From: Thermaerobacillus caldiproteolyticus
Lineage (GTDB): Bacteria > Bacillota > Bacilli > Bacillales > Anoxybacillaceae
Assembly: GCF_013761245.1 (NCBI RefSeq)
Contig: NZ_JACDUT010000006.1
Location: 124,001-188,000 of the forward strand
Direction: 5' to 3'
Length of the DNA stretch: 64,000 nucleotides
Shown: one piece after another, positions 17,063-25,530 of the stretch
Layout: each line of letters starts with the position of its first letter
Numbering within the stretch: position 1 is the first letter of the stretch
Program-made: the position numbers and the translations under genes
The notes under the pieces: model-generated
What the model was told of the DNA's origin: nothing
The model's database searches: none
Seen by the model: the letters and a program-made list of their open reading frames with translations, nothing else

Positions 17063-17716
17063 ATGGTTTTGTATTTGGATTACACATCACCTAATACTCA
17101 ATTCACTTTCGATGTAAACAATAGTAATGTGTTCACAAAGGATAAACGCAATTTTATAAATGTCTTAGGAATTAAACAGTTAAACACATTAGAAAATATA
17201 TCTTTATTGGACATTTTCTTAAGCTCAAATAATGTCATAGAGCCTCACTATCATCCAAATGCTGCTGAGCTTGTTTATTGTATTTCAGGATCTGCTGTAG
17301 TTTCCTTATTCAACCCATTTACTAAACAAATTCATAACTATCCAATTAAACCAGGCCAAGTGGCAAATGTTCCACAAGGATGGTGGCATTATGAAGTAGC
17401 AACTATGGATAATACACACCTTCTGGCCATATTTAATGCACCAACTCCTGAGGTAATTTTAGGTTCAGATCTCTTGAAATTTACTCCACCAAATATCATG
17501 TCACATACCTATTGCCTCAATGAAAATGAATGGAAAAAAACTATAGCTCCTATTCAATCCAATACATTTATAGGTCCACATAAAAACTGTAATCGTAAAC
17601 AACATCAAAATGATCAAGCTAGATTGACCTATCAAAGCCAGCGTTATATCCATCATTACCCTCACCCCCCTTACAATTACCAATATCAGCAACTTCCTCA
17701 TTCAGGTTACGCTTAA
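17063..17716 (+). CDS. Germin-like cupin with histidine/tyrosine-rich tail
   Basis: A 217-residue protein. Residues about 50-140 form a germin-type cupin: motif 1 is VIEPHYHPNAAELVYCISGSA (two His, one Glu) and motif 2 is PQGWWHYEVA (third His), so a full metal site is present. The last 45 residues are rich in His, Tyr, Pro and Gln (HHYPHPPYNYQYQQLPHSG), resembling spore-coat or exosporium tails. It faces the opposite way to its phage-relic neighbours and may be a cargo gene. RBS AAAGGAG precedes 17063. Oxalate-type chemistry is possible but unproven. Confidence 0.78.
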   Translation: MVLYLDYTSPNTQFTFDVNNSNVFTKDKRNFINVLGIKQLNTLENISLLDIFLSSNNVIEPHYHPNAAELVYCISGSAVVSLFNPFTKQIHNYPIKPGQVANVPQGWWHYEVATMDNTHLLAIFNAPTPEVILGSDLLKFTPPNIMSHTYCLNENEWKKTIAPIQSNTFIGPHKNCNRKQHQNDQARLTYQSQRYIHHYPHPPYNYQYQQLPHSGYA

Positions 17717-17779
17717 TTTTGTATGGCCAAGACTATTGTAAGTCCCTGTCTTTTTATGTTATGTCACGTTTTGTGTCTA

Positions 17780-18150
17780 AAGGGAAACTCCCTGCTTATT
17801 TTGTTTCTTAAATGATGCTAAATAGAGATTGCTAAAAGTATCCTTGCTCGGCTGCTGTTGGATGACTTCCTCTCTTTTTGTTTCTTCCCCGGCCGTTGCC
17901 AAGCGTTTATCATTTATCGGATGGGGATATCCTGAAAGGAGAACCGGACCGGGATGGACAGCAAGCAAATCTAACAATTCAACGTGATCTTGGATTGTTA
18001 TTTCATGTTTGTAATGCCGTTTAGTCCGTGTCTCCAAAATGTGAGGCAGATCAGCATAAACGAGTGCCCCTTGTATCGTTCAATCAACTTCGTGGACGAT
18101 TGGTGTGCAGTTTCATGAGCAATAACTTTCAAATCTTTGCCTTTATCCAT
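17780..18150 (-). pseudogene. Phage DNA adenine methylase (D12 class) C-terminal relic
   Basis: The segment TKRHYKHEITIQDHVELLD followed by PGPVLLSGYPHPIND is the C-terminal signature of Dam/D12-class N6-adenine methyltransferases. The expected catalytic DPPY just upstream reads ADLPH, so the active site is lost. The N-terminal two thirds are gone; a new ATG at 18150 with GAGGGGA upstream fuses unrelated residues to the relic. Phage copies of such enzymes protect against host restriction. Confidence 0.65.
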
Positions 18151-18230
18151 CCTTATCTCCCCTCTTTCTCTTTTTGTAGGATTTTCTCCTTTCCTGTCGA
18201 ATCATTATTGACGGGAAGGAGGTGAATGTT

Positions 18231-18766
18231 ATGAAAATAAATATTTCATTTACAGGCTTCATTGATTTTTCTCTGACAAATGAAAGTGAAAGAAATCAAA
18301 AGACGTGGTGAATATAATCCTGCTACAGATTACCGGAAAGACTTCCGTGACGCTGTAGTCACCATGCATCGTGAAAATAAAGATATTGTGACGCTGCGGA
18401 ATTACAGAAGCAAGACGGCAAAAAATGAATTACAAAAAACATGTCGAGAACTACCAAAAATTTTGGGGCTGAAAAGAAATGGTTTGGTTTCATCCGCCTA
18501 AGAATAGAAGAATACATGAAGCTACTATGTAATCTGGAACTTGGCCTTTACATCAATGGAAAACCTCATATTATCAAAACGTTTCTTAAGAATGGAGATG
18601 TATCCAAAAAAGCCGTAGCTTTATTTTTATTTTCACATCCAACATATTGGCACTTTACCGTTACAACCTCTGTTGCTGCAGAAGCCATTTGTTACTTCTG
18701 CCATACTTCTCCCCTCTGCTTGTCCAATTTTCTTCCGAAAAGAACGCCCCCATTAGAAGCTTTTTA
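18231..18766 (+). pseudogene. Degenerate gene of a conserved phage-associated hypothetical
   Basis: A strong GGAAGGAGGTGAA precedes ATG at 18231. MKINISFTGFIDFSLTNE is followed in other frames by VKEIKRRGEYNPATDYRKD, FRDAVVTMHRENKDIVTL, KHVENYQKFWG and LELGLYINGKPHIIKTF. The order and motif NPATDYxKxxRDA, ENYxKFWG, LGLYINGKPHxIK recall a widespread unnamed Firmicute/actinobacterial protein. At least four frameshifts; not functional. Confidence 0.5.
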
Positions 18767-18890
18767 GAACTCGTATGATGTGTCCCAATATCCACATTCT
18801 GGACATGTGTACTCGACGTCATATCCGTGACCGACTTCTACTAGTCAGGGCCTTCCATTTCAATCTCTTCATCCTTTTTACACGTTTCAT
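18764..18890 (-). pseudogene. Small zinc-ribbon-like phage protein relic
   Basis: Reads CKKDEEIEMEGPD, then after a shift LVEVGHGYDVEYTCPECGY to a stop at 18764. One CPEC knuckle remains. It follows the small gene at 18905-19084 in the same leftward direction. Confidence 0.4.
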
Positions 18891-18904
18891 TTATTATTCC
18901 ATTT

Positions 18905-19084
18905 TTATCCTTCAAGGCATTTCCACGCCGCTTCTACAATCTGTTTTAAGACGGGGTTACCTTTCTTCCATTCATCTTCGAACCACCTTTCCTGCTCATC
19001 CTCTGTCATCCCCATAAGCAATGAATGAATAATAATCTTGGTTTTGCCGAGATAAATCGTTTTGGATGGGATTTCTTGATTCAT
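18905..19084 (-). CDS. 59-residue phage early protein
   Basis: The ATG at 19084 has GGGAGGGGAG upstream. The protein begins MNQEIPSKTIYLGKTKIII and continues with MGMTEDEQERWFEDEWKKG and VEAAWKCLEG. It is acidic, helical and open from start to stop, unlike its neighbours. It resembles unnamed small early proteins of Bacillus phages. It is the first gene leftward from the divergent control region at 19085-19380, as an early phage gene should be. Confidence 0.55.
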   Translation of the reverse strand: MNQEIPSKTIYLGKTKIIIHSLLMGMTEDEQERWFEDEWKKGNPVLKQIVEAAWKCLEG

Positions 19085-19341
19085 ACTCTCCCCTCCCTTT
19101 TATTTATGTGTATACCCGTTGATGAGTTGCCTTTTTAAATTGTATGCATTTAGCGTTTTGTCCCATCTTCTGTGACAAAACACCAAATTTCTTGCGTAAA
19201 AAACAGCTTGTTGTGATTCCTTCTATTTTTTACCATATTAACTAATAATTTATATATATTTCTCAATGCCCGGAACTTGACAGTCATTTGAATCAAAATC
19301 AATAACTTGTATTTCTGCCATAATTAGCGATTATCCCCTTC

Positions 19342-19362
19342 TATAATGTCGGAATAACCGAC
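19342..19362 (+). promoter_or_regulatory. Promoter -10 and candidate repressor operator of the phage module
   Basis: TATAAT at 19342-19347 is directly followed by the perfect inverted repeat GTCGG-AATAA-CCGAC at 19348-19362, just upstream of the repressor gene. This is where an Xre repressor would autoregulate. The -35 match is weak. Confidence 0.5.
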
Positions 19363-19381
19363 TATAAAGGAGTGCTTACAT

Positions 19382-19791
19382 ATGACAATTTGGAAATAAC
19401 ATTAATTTTTTAAAAAATCAAACAATTGATGTTAGCTAATAAAGCAAACATTCCTAGACCTTACTTAGCAGACATTGAAAATGACAGATACAGCCCGAGT
19501 CTTGATGTATTAAAGTCTATAGCTAATGCCTATCAGTTACTGGAAGATCGCCCTTTAGAAGCAAGAAAACTCAAATTTGGACTCAAAACTACCTGAACTA
19601 ATCGAACAAGATGAGCCCAATATCGCAAAAGGCTTACAAAGAATCATGGATAACCTTGAGAATTGTGAAGGTTTAATGTATGACGGTGACCAATGGACGA
19701 GGAAACTAAAGAGTTCATCAAAATTTCTTTGGAGAACTGTATGCGGCTAGCGAAACAAATCGATAAGAAAAAGTTCCTCCTAAAAAAATAG
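19382..19791 (+). pseudogene. Xre/cI-like phage repressor relic
   Basis: After ATG at 19382 (AAGGAG upstream) the frame is lost. It is recovered as KANIPRPYLADIENDRYSP and SLDVLKSIANAYQL, the recognition helix and following helix of an Xre helix-turn-helix. The C-terminal part reads NIAKGLQRIMDNLE and, after another shift, MDEETKEFIKISLENCMRLAKQIDKKKF to TAG at 19791. This layout (HTH repressor followed by ImmA) matches ImmR/ImmA immunity modules of ICEBs1-like and phi105-like elements. Multiple frameshifts; inactive. Confidence 0.75.
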
Positions 19792-19794
19792 GCA

Positions 19795-20212
19795 ATGAAG
19801 GCAAGAAAAGAAATAGTTAAGCAACTTATAAATAAGATGATCCGTTTAAAAATAGCAAAAGAACCTTATTTGCGGAGCTTGGAAATACTCTTGGTTTTTA
19901 TAGTTCTTACAAGCGAGTTCAGTTCATTTATATTTAATAATAAACTGAATGAACTGGAGCAGCGTTTTGTATGTGCTCACGAACTTGGAGATGCTGTATT
20001 CCCCTCTAAATCCAACACTCCCTTTTTTAAGAGCGAACACATTATTTTCTGTTGAAAAATTAGAAGTAGAAACTAGTACATTTGCTTTGGAATTATTGCT
20101 TCCAGACGAATTTATTTCCCAGTACAAAAACATAAATATAACCATATATGACATAACAGAAATACATAGTGTACCTAAAAAAACTTGTTCACCTAAAAAA
20201 TTTTTGAGGTGA
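19795..20212 (+). pseudogene. ImmA/IrrE-type metallopeptidase relic
   Basis: Frame 1 reads NNKLNELEQRFVCAHELGD. The zinc motif HExxH is HELGD here, losing the second metal His. After a shift, NTLFSVEKLEVET, FALELLLPDEF continues the family pattern. ImmA proteases cleave the paired repressor to induce the element. The gene starts four bases after the repressor relic and ends just before the recombinase gene. Confidence 0.78.
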
Positions 20213-20216
20213 TGTT

Positions 20217-21779
20217 ATGAACAGACCCACGAACCTAAATGTCTTTATCTACCTTCGTAAAAGCCGGCGCGACATTGAAGAAGAGCAAAAAGCAGCTACT
20301 CAAGGAAGAAGCTACGACACACTAGATCGCCATCGGAAGCAATTGTTTAATCTAGCAAAAGAAGAGAAACACACCATTCTCAATGTGTATGAAGAAGTTG
20401 TATCTGGCGAATACCTCGACCAACGTCCTAAAATGCAAGAAATGTTGCGTGATTTACAGCATCAACCTGTTGACGCAGTGTTAGTTATGGATTTAGACAG
20501 ATTAGGGCGCGGTGACATGGCGGATCAAGGAACGATTTACCGCATCTTAAAATATACAGAGACTCTTATCATCACTCCTCTTGAAGTAATTGACCCAGCC
20601 GATGAGACTCAAGAATTGACGTTTAGTATCAAGTCCATTATCGCTCGTGAAGAGTTGAAACAAATTAACAAACGTCTTATTCGCGGGCGGAACCAAAGTG
20701 CGAGAGAAGGGAAATTCATCGCTGCTAAACCGCCATACGGATATTTGAAAGATGAGAATTTAAAACTTATCCCCGACCCGAAAACCGCTTGGGTTGTGCA
20801 AATGATTTTTGACATGTTCGTGCGAGAAGGGAAGCTACGTGCGGAAATCGCGGAACACCTAAATAGATTGAATATCCCCTCGCCCCGCGGAAAGAAATGG
20901 ACAGACAATGGTATTATGAAAATTTTGAAACGCGAAGCCTATGCAGGCGATATTGTTTATCGAAAATCGGTACTAAAAAAAGGGAATGAGAGAGCTTCAC
21001 GTACATATACAGATAAAAACGCGCTTATCATAGCAAAAGACGCTCATGAACCGTTAGTGTCGCGCGAAGTATTCGAAAGAGCTCAAGAGATAATGTCACA
21101 ACGGTTTCGGCCACCAAAAAATAAAACAAAACCATTAGCAAATCCCTTAGCTGGCATTTTAAAATGTGAAGTTTGCGGGCATTCCATGGAACGAAATTAT
21201 TCCCCTCAACGAAACGGAGATATATATCATTACTATCGTTGTATCTCTACGCAATGCCGGACCCAAAAAACACAGAAATCGGCTAAAATGGAATATGTCG
21301 AGGAAGCGGTTATTACGGGGCTGCGAGAATTAATGAAGCAATTAAAGATTGCGTCGAAGCAAACAAAGAAAGAACCTGTAATGATCCAAAACTTCGAGAA
21401 GATTTTAGAAGAAAAACGCAAAGAGTTATACGAACTTGAAAAACAGAAAGAAAATCTACACGATTTACTAGAAAAAGAAGTTTATGATATCCACACATTT
21501 ATGAGCCGTCAGCAACACTTAGGTAACCGCATTCGAGAAAAACAACAAGAAATTTTCGCGATTGAAGAACAAATCAACCAAGAGAAAGAAAAGAATAATA
21601 AAGATTTAAATGCGTATGTAAAACAAGTAGAACATGTGATTGATGCATATCTAAGCACAGACGATGTACAAAAGAAAAATCACCTTCTCAAATCCGTGCT
21701 TGAAAAGGTAACATATCGCCGGTTACCGGAATCGACCGATCCAAGAGACTTTATCATTCAATTATATCCTAAAATTTGA
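20217..21779 (+). CDS. Large serine recombinase (phage/ICE-type integrase)
   Basis: 520 residues, uninterrupted. The N-terminal resolvase domain has VFIYLRKSRRD with catalytic Ser16, and DLDRLGRGDMADQG. The recombinase domain follows (PPYGYLKDENLKLIPDP, LNRLNIPSPRGKKWTDNGI), then a zinc ribbon (LKCEVCGHSMERN ... CISTQCR, near residues 317-350) and a long coiled coil (about 385-465) as in integrases that use a directionality factor. RBS GAGGTGATG sets the start at 20217. It sits beside the attachment junction with kamA. It is intact while every partner is broken. Confidence 0.93.
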   Translation: MNRPTNLNVFIYLRKSRRDIEEEQKAATQGRSYDTLDRHRKQLFNLAKEEKHTILNVYEEVVSGEYLDQRPKMQEMLRDLQHQPVDAVLVMDLDRLGRGDMADQGTIYRILKYTETLIITPLEVIDPADETQELTFSIKSIIAREELKQINKRLIRGRNQSAREGKFIAAKPPYGYLKDENLKLIPDPKTAWVVQMIFDMFVREGKLRAEIAEHLNRLNIPSPRGKKWTDNGIMKILKREAYAGDIVYRKSVLKKGNERASRTYTDKNALIIAKDAHEPLVSREVFERAQEIMSQRFRPPKNKTKPLANPLAGILKCEVCGHSMERNYSPQRNGDIYHYYRCISTQCRTQKTQKSAKMEYVEEAVITGLRELMKQLKIASKQTKKEPVMIQNFEKILEEKRKELYELEKQKENLHDLLEKEVYDIHTFMSRQQHLGNRIREKQQEIFAIEEQINQEKEKNNKDLNAYVKQVEHVIDAYLSTDDVQKKNHLLKSVLEKVTYRRLPESTDPRDFIIQLYPKI

Positions 21780-21782
21780 TAG

Positions 21783-21815
21783 GCTAAACCGTTTTTTAAC
21801 GGTTTTCTTTTTATT
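21783..21815 (+). terminator. Terminator of the serine recombinase gene
   Basis: AAACCGTT / AACGGTTTT hairpin followed by CTTTTTATTT. Confidence 0.8.
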
Positions 21816-21850
21816 TAGGAGCATATATCTTCACATTCATGAAGGGGGTC
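21815..21850. other. Probable attachment-site junction inside kamA
   Basis: On the minus strand kamA matches the family up to EDPLHE (codons over about 21830-21850), then diverges to CEDICS and stop at 21815. The change occurs about 40 bases from the recombinase stop codon, where an att hybrid site is expected. The core dinucleotide cannot be fixed without the other junction. Confidence 0.65.
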
Positions 21851-22159
21851 TTCTAAGTCATACTTTGTTTTATATTGCTCGTTTGCCGTTGGAACAGACT
21901 GCATACGAATCGGACAGCGCGGATCGTCCGGATTCATTAATGAAGCATAATAAGGGGTAATGTTAAGCGGGATCGTTTTTGCTGATATTTTGACTCCTTC
22001 TTCCTCTTCCGGTGTAAGGTGAATGACCTTTTTCAGGTCATCGAGCGTGCGAATGGTATTCGTTAATTGCCAGAGCCAATCATTCCATTGCTCCTCAGTA
22101 ACATCTTTCCAAAGCTCAATTTCCTTCCAATGACGTTTTGGACGATATAATGATGTCAT
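21815..22159 (-). pseudogene. kamA: Lysine 2,3-aminomutase, N-terminal 114 residues only
   Basis: ATG at 22159 with GGGAGG upstream gives MTSLYRPKRHWKEIELWKD, NDWLWQLTNTIRTLDDLKK and YYASLMNPDDPRCPIRMQS, clearly KamA (YodO). It stops after KYDLEDPLHE, before the radical SAM CxxxCxxC motif. The intact enzyme (about 470 residues) converts lysine to beta-lysine with SAM, PLP and an iron-sulfur cluster. In B. subtilis kamA is the last gene of the SigE-controlled yod operon. Here the serine-recombinase element occupies its remainder. Confidence 0.93.
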
Positions 22160-22228
22160 CCATTCATCCTCCCTTTTCATCGTGTAGTAATATTACATGC
22201 AAATAGGGGAAGATTGGTAACTACACAC

Positions 22229-23065
22229 TCACTGCGATAAATCTTTTACCCAAATATTCATATCTTCTAAGTTTTCAAAAATATAACAGTTATTTGCCAA
22301 TCGTCCGCTATATCGATAGCCTAGTTGATGAAATGCTGCATTCATTCCGTATGATTGAGCGCGCGCTAAAGAGTATGCGCAAAAAATTTGTTGATGTTTC
22401 AGATCAGCTTCCAGCTGTTGTAATAAATATTTGATCAATCCGTGCTGACGATGATCCGGCAGCGTTACGCAATCTGTAAGTTCGGCATTATAGTAAGTGC
22501 GGTTGATTTCGGCGGAAGCAGCACTCACAATCGTTCCATCATGTTCGATTACATAAAACATCGCTCCTTCTTTTAATATTTTTTCGACATAGCTGACATC
22601 ATGTAAAGGAGCGGGATAAATCGCAAATACTGTACGATAAAGGTTGGATAATTCGTTTGCATCCGTTACGGTTGCTTTCCGAAATCGATAGCCGTTCGGT
22701 AAAGACGATAAAACCGTTCGTTGTTTCGTTTGAACAGCTTCGAGCACTTGATCTTCCATACACCAATGTCGACTCATTTTTCGTTCCATCTGGAAATAAA
22801 AGGTGAGAAAATGGGCATGACTTCCTCTAAAGTACCCTTCAATCCATCCTTCATAATTGAATCCGTTTTCAATAAAAAGAGGGACATGCTCCTGCCGCGC
22901 CTTCACAATAACTTTACTATATTTTTGCCGATCGATTTGTTTGAGATACCCAATACATCTTTGAACATCTCCGCGATAGTCTTCTACTCGTATACGCTCA
23001 TTTATATCATCAAAAATCACGTGTGCCACAAATGTCTCATCTCGGATGACATGATTGTTCATCAT
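22229..23065 (-). CDS. ablB: Beta-lysine N-acetyltransferase (YodP/AblB)
   Basis: A 278-residue GNAT protein. The N-terminal domain (residues 1-100) is the AblB-specific extension containing YSKVIVKARQEHVPLF and FNYEGWIEGYFRG. The C-terminal acetyltransferase fold has EINRTYYNAELTDCVTLPDHRQHGLIKYLL, the acetyl-CoA loop. It acetylates beta-lysine made by KamA. RBS AAAGGAGAG sets the start at 23065. The partner kamA lies 69 bases downstream, so the two were a transcription pair. With kamA cut, its substrate source is lost unless kamA is restored. Confidence 0.9.
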   Translation of the reverse strand: MMNNHVIRDETFVAHVIFDDINERIRVEDYRGDVQRCIGYLKQIDRQKYSKVIVKARQEHVPLFIENGFNYEGWIEGYFRGSHAHFLTFYFQMERKMSRHWCMEDQVLEAVQTKQRTVLSSLPNGYRFRKATVTDANELSNLYRTVFAIYPAPLHDVSYVEKILKEGAMFYVIEHDGTIVSAASAEINRTYYNAELTDCVTLPDHRQHGLIKYLLQQLEADLKHQQIFCAYSLARAQSYGMNAAFHQLGYRYSGRLANNCYIFENLEDMNIWVKDLSQ

Positions 23066-23097
23066 TTCTCTCCTTTCTACACTGGGCTAGAAAGTAA

Positions 23098-23128
23098 AAG
23101 CCTAACGGATGTCGTTAGGCTTTTTCGA
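23098..23128 (-). terminator. Terminator between the gabT relic and ablB
   Basis: AAAGCCTAACG-N5-CGTTAGGCTTT with T runs on both strands. It separates ablB-kamA from the yodT-S-R-Q genes. Confidence 0.85.
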
Positions 23129-24215
23129 TAAGCGCTTCTCCGATGACATCAAGTCTCTCTGTTACTTGTTCGCCATTTCATGACAAGCGGAGGTAATAAA
23201 CGAATGACACCACTGTATCATCCAACGCCTAAGATGACAACACCTTTTGGATAAATCGTTGTTAATAGCCGTTTCGTTCGCTCCAGATCAGACTGTTTTG
23301 ATTGTTTGCTTTTGACGGTTTCGATCACGCACATGCCTCAAGTACAATCGCATCACCGACAAAATCAAGTGCGTTTTCCCATTTTACCATATAGTCCATG
23401 ATGTCATTTTTGTCAAGTTTTTTATTCAACCATTTCAATCACTTTTAACGCAGTGATACAATCGAGTGCATTTCTGCCATATAGTCCGTGACGTTTGGAG
23501 CCTCCATGATGTCTTCTTTCCCTGTCTACGGTACTAATCGGCACACTAGCGGCAATCGATTTCGACATTGTCATTAAATGAGGCATAACGCCGTCGCAAA
23601 TAGTTTTCCTGTTCAGGCAAACCCGGCTTGAATTCCTCTGTCTCCTTGGGACAAGTTCAAAAATTGTTACACAGCCCCTTTCGCCGGCACTTCTGCTGCG
23701 ATTTTGCTGGCAATACCACGTTCTATCATTCCTTCTGATACCGGCGTGCGATAATCCTATGGATACGGCCAATTTATAACGAATAGGCCAAACCCATGTC
23801 TTGTTAGCGATATCGCCATATATATGCGCCTAAGGAAGCAAACGAAAGGATAGCTCTTCGTCCCGTATATTTTCTGGCGATTTTTATCGTGTTTTCTACC
23901 GCTTTCGCTCCGCTATTCAGGAAAAACGTTTTCTTTTCCCCATCAATCGGCACAATCTCGTTTCATTTTTCTGCTAGCGCGCATACGGTTCGTACATCAT
24001 GTGAAGATACACTTTGACTTGTTCAATTATCGCAGTAGCCGACGTTTCACTTTAATGTCCCGATGGTTCCGGCAAAATCGATGAACACATTCCCCGTCAA
24101 CATCGTCCTTTGAAACAAACGTCAGTATCGTATTAAGCAGCCCGTGCAGAACGTGCCGCGGTTTCCTTTGTAAACGTTATTTTGCTTTCGGACCCGGAAT
24201 TTCTGTTCTCAATTA
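23115..24215 (-). pseudogene. gabT: 4-aminobutyrate aminotransferase (GabT-type) relic
   Basis: Minus-strand pieces in order: RTEIPGPKAK near 24200 (the GabT N-terminus), GERGCVTIFELVPRR, PHLMTMSKSIAA, KRHGLYGRNALD, CITALKVIEMVE, EKLDKNDIMDYMVKWENA-like sequence, and a terminal LDVIGEALIEKA stop at 23115. The PLP lysine belongs in the MSKSIAA block and is still there. Many frameshifts and stops. The gene lies in the yod operon direction between yodQ and ablB, where B. subtilis has none. Confidence 0.8.
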
Positions 24216-24228
24216 ATAAATGAACGAC

Positions 24229-25515
24229 TCATAATTTTCTTCTGCCCGCTTGTGCGATTTCACACCAATCAAGTATGAGTAACGCAATCATTTCTGCTAC
24301 ATCAAACATACGGTCGATTTCAATATACTCATTCGGATAATGAGCCACCGCTGTTGTTCCCGGACCAAACACAATGGTCGGAATCGCCCCGACCTGAGTT
24401 AACAATCCGCCATCTGTTCCCCACGGAGAAGCTTCAATGATCGGATCTTCTCCTTTCACACGGCGATAGACATCCATCATCGCATTCATGAGCGGATGCG
24501 TATCATCAATAGAACTTGGTAACCATTGGGCGCCGAACCATTCGAGTTGAACGGGATGGGCCCGAAACCACTTGTCGCGTTCATTGAGCGTGCAAATCGT
24601 TTCTTCCATCTCCTGTTTGGCATGCTCTACTGTCTCGTTCGGAGCAATCCCCATTCTTCCTTCGAGAATGACGCAATCCGGTACAGAGGAAGGCCACGTT
24701 CCTCCGTTAACCGTGCCAATATTGATCGGAATAGGGATTGGAATGTTTTGATATAGCGGATCATGAATTCGAGTGTTTCGCTCTGCCTCCAGCTGTCGTA
24801 CGCTCTCAAAGACAACCCACGCCTTTTCTAGCGCGCTGACTCCTTCATAGCGAGTGCCACCATGCGCTGATTTCCCCTGAACGGTGAGGCGAAACCACAG
24901 CGATCCTTGTTGTTTTGGGAAAATTTTCATGTTAGTTGGTTCTGGAATAATCGCTCCATCTGCTCGATACCCTCGCAAAATCGCCGCGAGTGTCCCTGTT
25001 CCGCCGCTTTCTTCTTCAATCACGCTTTGAAAAATAACATCTCCCTTCAACCGAATGCCAAGCGACTGAATTGCCTCAATGGCCAAAAGAAGAGATACTG
25101 TTCCTCCTTTCATATCGGAAGCGCCGCGACCATATACTTTTCCATCTTTGACTATGCCGCTATATGGTTCTGCTTTCCATTGATTGGGATCTCCCTCCGG
25201 CACGACATCAATATGACTATTTAAAATGAGCGAGCGGCCCCCACCTGTTCCTTTCCATACAGCTACAACGTTCGGGCTATTCACGAAATCAGAACGCGAA
25301 GCCACGAAATAAGGATGGTGTTTCAACTCGTCGTAATTAGGCTCCCATATATCGAGTTCCAACTGTAATTGACGGCACTTTTCAATAATGAGCGCTTGAG
25401 CAGTTGCTTCGTTCCCTTGTGTACTCGCTTCTTGAACAAGACGCCTTAACAGCTCAATGCCTGATTTACGCTGCTGTAAAAACCAGTGATGAAGCAATTG
25501 TTGTGGATGTTCCAC
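24229..25515 (-). CDS. yodQ: YodQ, M20-family deacylase
   Basis: 428 residues, M20/ArgE-DapE peptidase family. Metal ligands are seen in LILNSHIDVVPEGD (His, Asp), GRGASDMKGG (bridging Asp), VIEEESGGTG (Glu pair), PEPTNMKIF and a C-terminal VFGPGTTAVAHYPNEYI (His). It probably removes an acyl group from an amino acid in the yod pathway, perhaps N-acetyl-beta-lysine or a later intermediate (inference from operon). The start is GTG at 25515 after AGGGGATAGGAG. It lies 15 bases after yodR. Confidence 0.88.
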   Translation of the reverse strand: MEHPQQLLHHWFLQQRKSGIELLRRLVQEASTQGNEATAQALIIEKCRQLQLELDIWEPNYDELKHHPYFVASRSDFVNSPNVVAVWKGTGGGRSLILNSHIDVVPEGDPNQWKAEPYSGIVKDGKVYGRGASDMKGGTVSLLLAIEAIQSLGIRLKGDVIFQSVIEEESGGTGTLAAILRGYRADGAIIPEPTNMKIFPKQQGSLWFRLTVQGKSAHGGTRYEGVSALEKAWVVFESVRQLEAERNTRIHDPLYQNIPIPIPINIGTVNGGTWPSSVPDCVILEGRMGIAPNETVEHAKQEMEETICTLNERDKWFRAHPVQLEWFGAQWLPSSIDDTHPLMNAMMDVYRRVKGEDPIIEASPWGTDGGLLTQVGAIPTIVFGPGTTAVAHYPNEYIEIDRMFDVAEMIALLILDWCEIAQAGRRKL

Positions 25516-25530
25516 TCTCCTATCCCCTTT

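Noticed and set aside
18775-19017. 80-codon plus-strand frame
   Set aside because: Antisense to the 59-residue early phage gene, which has a strong ribosome binding site.
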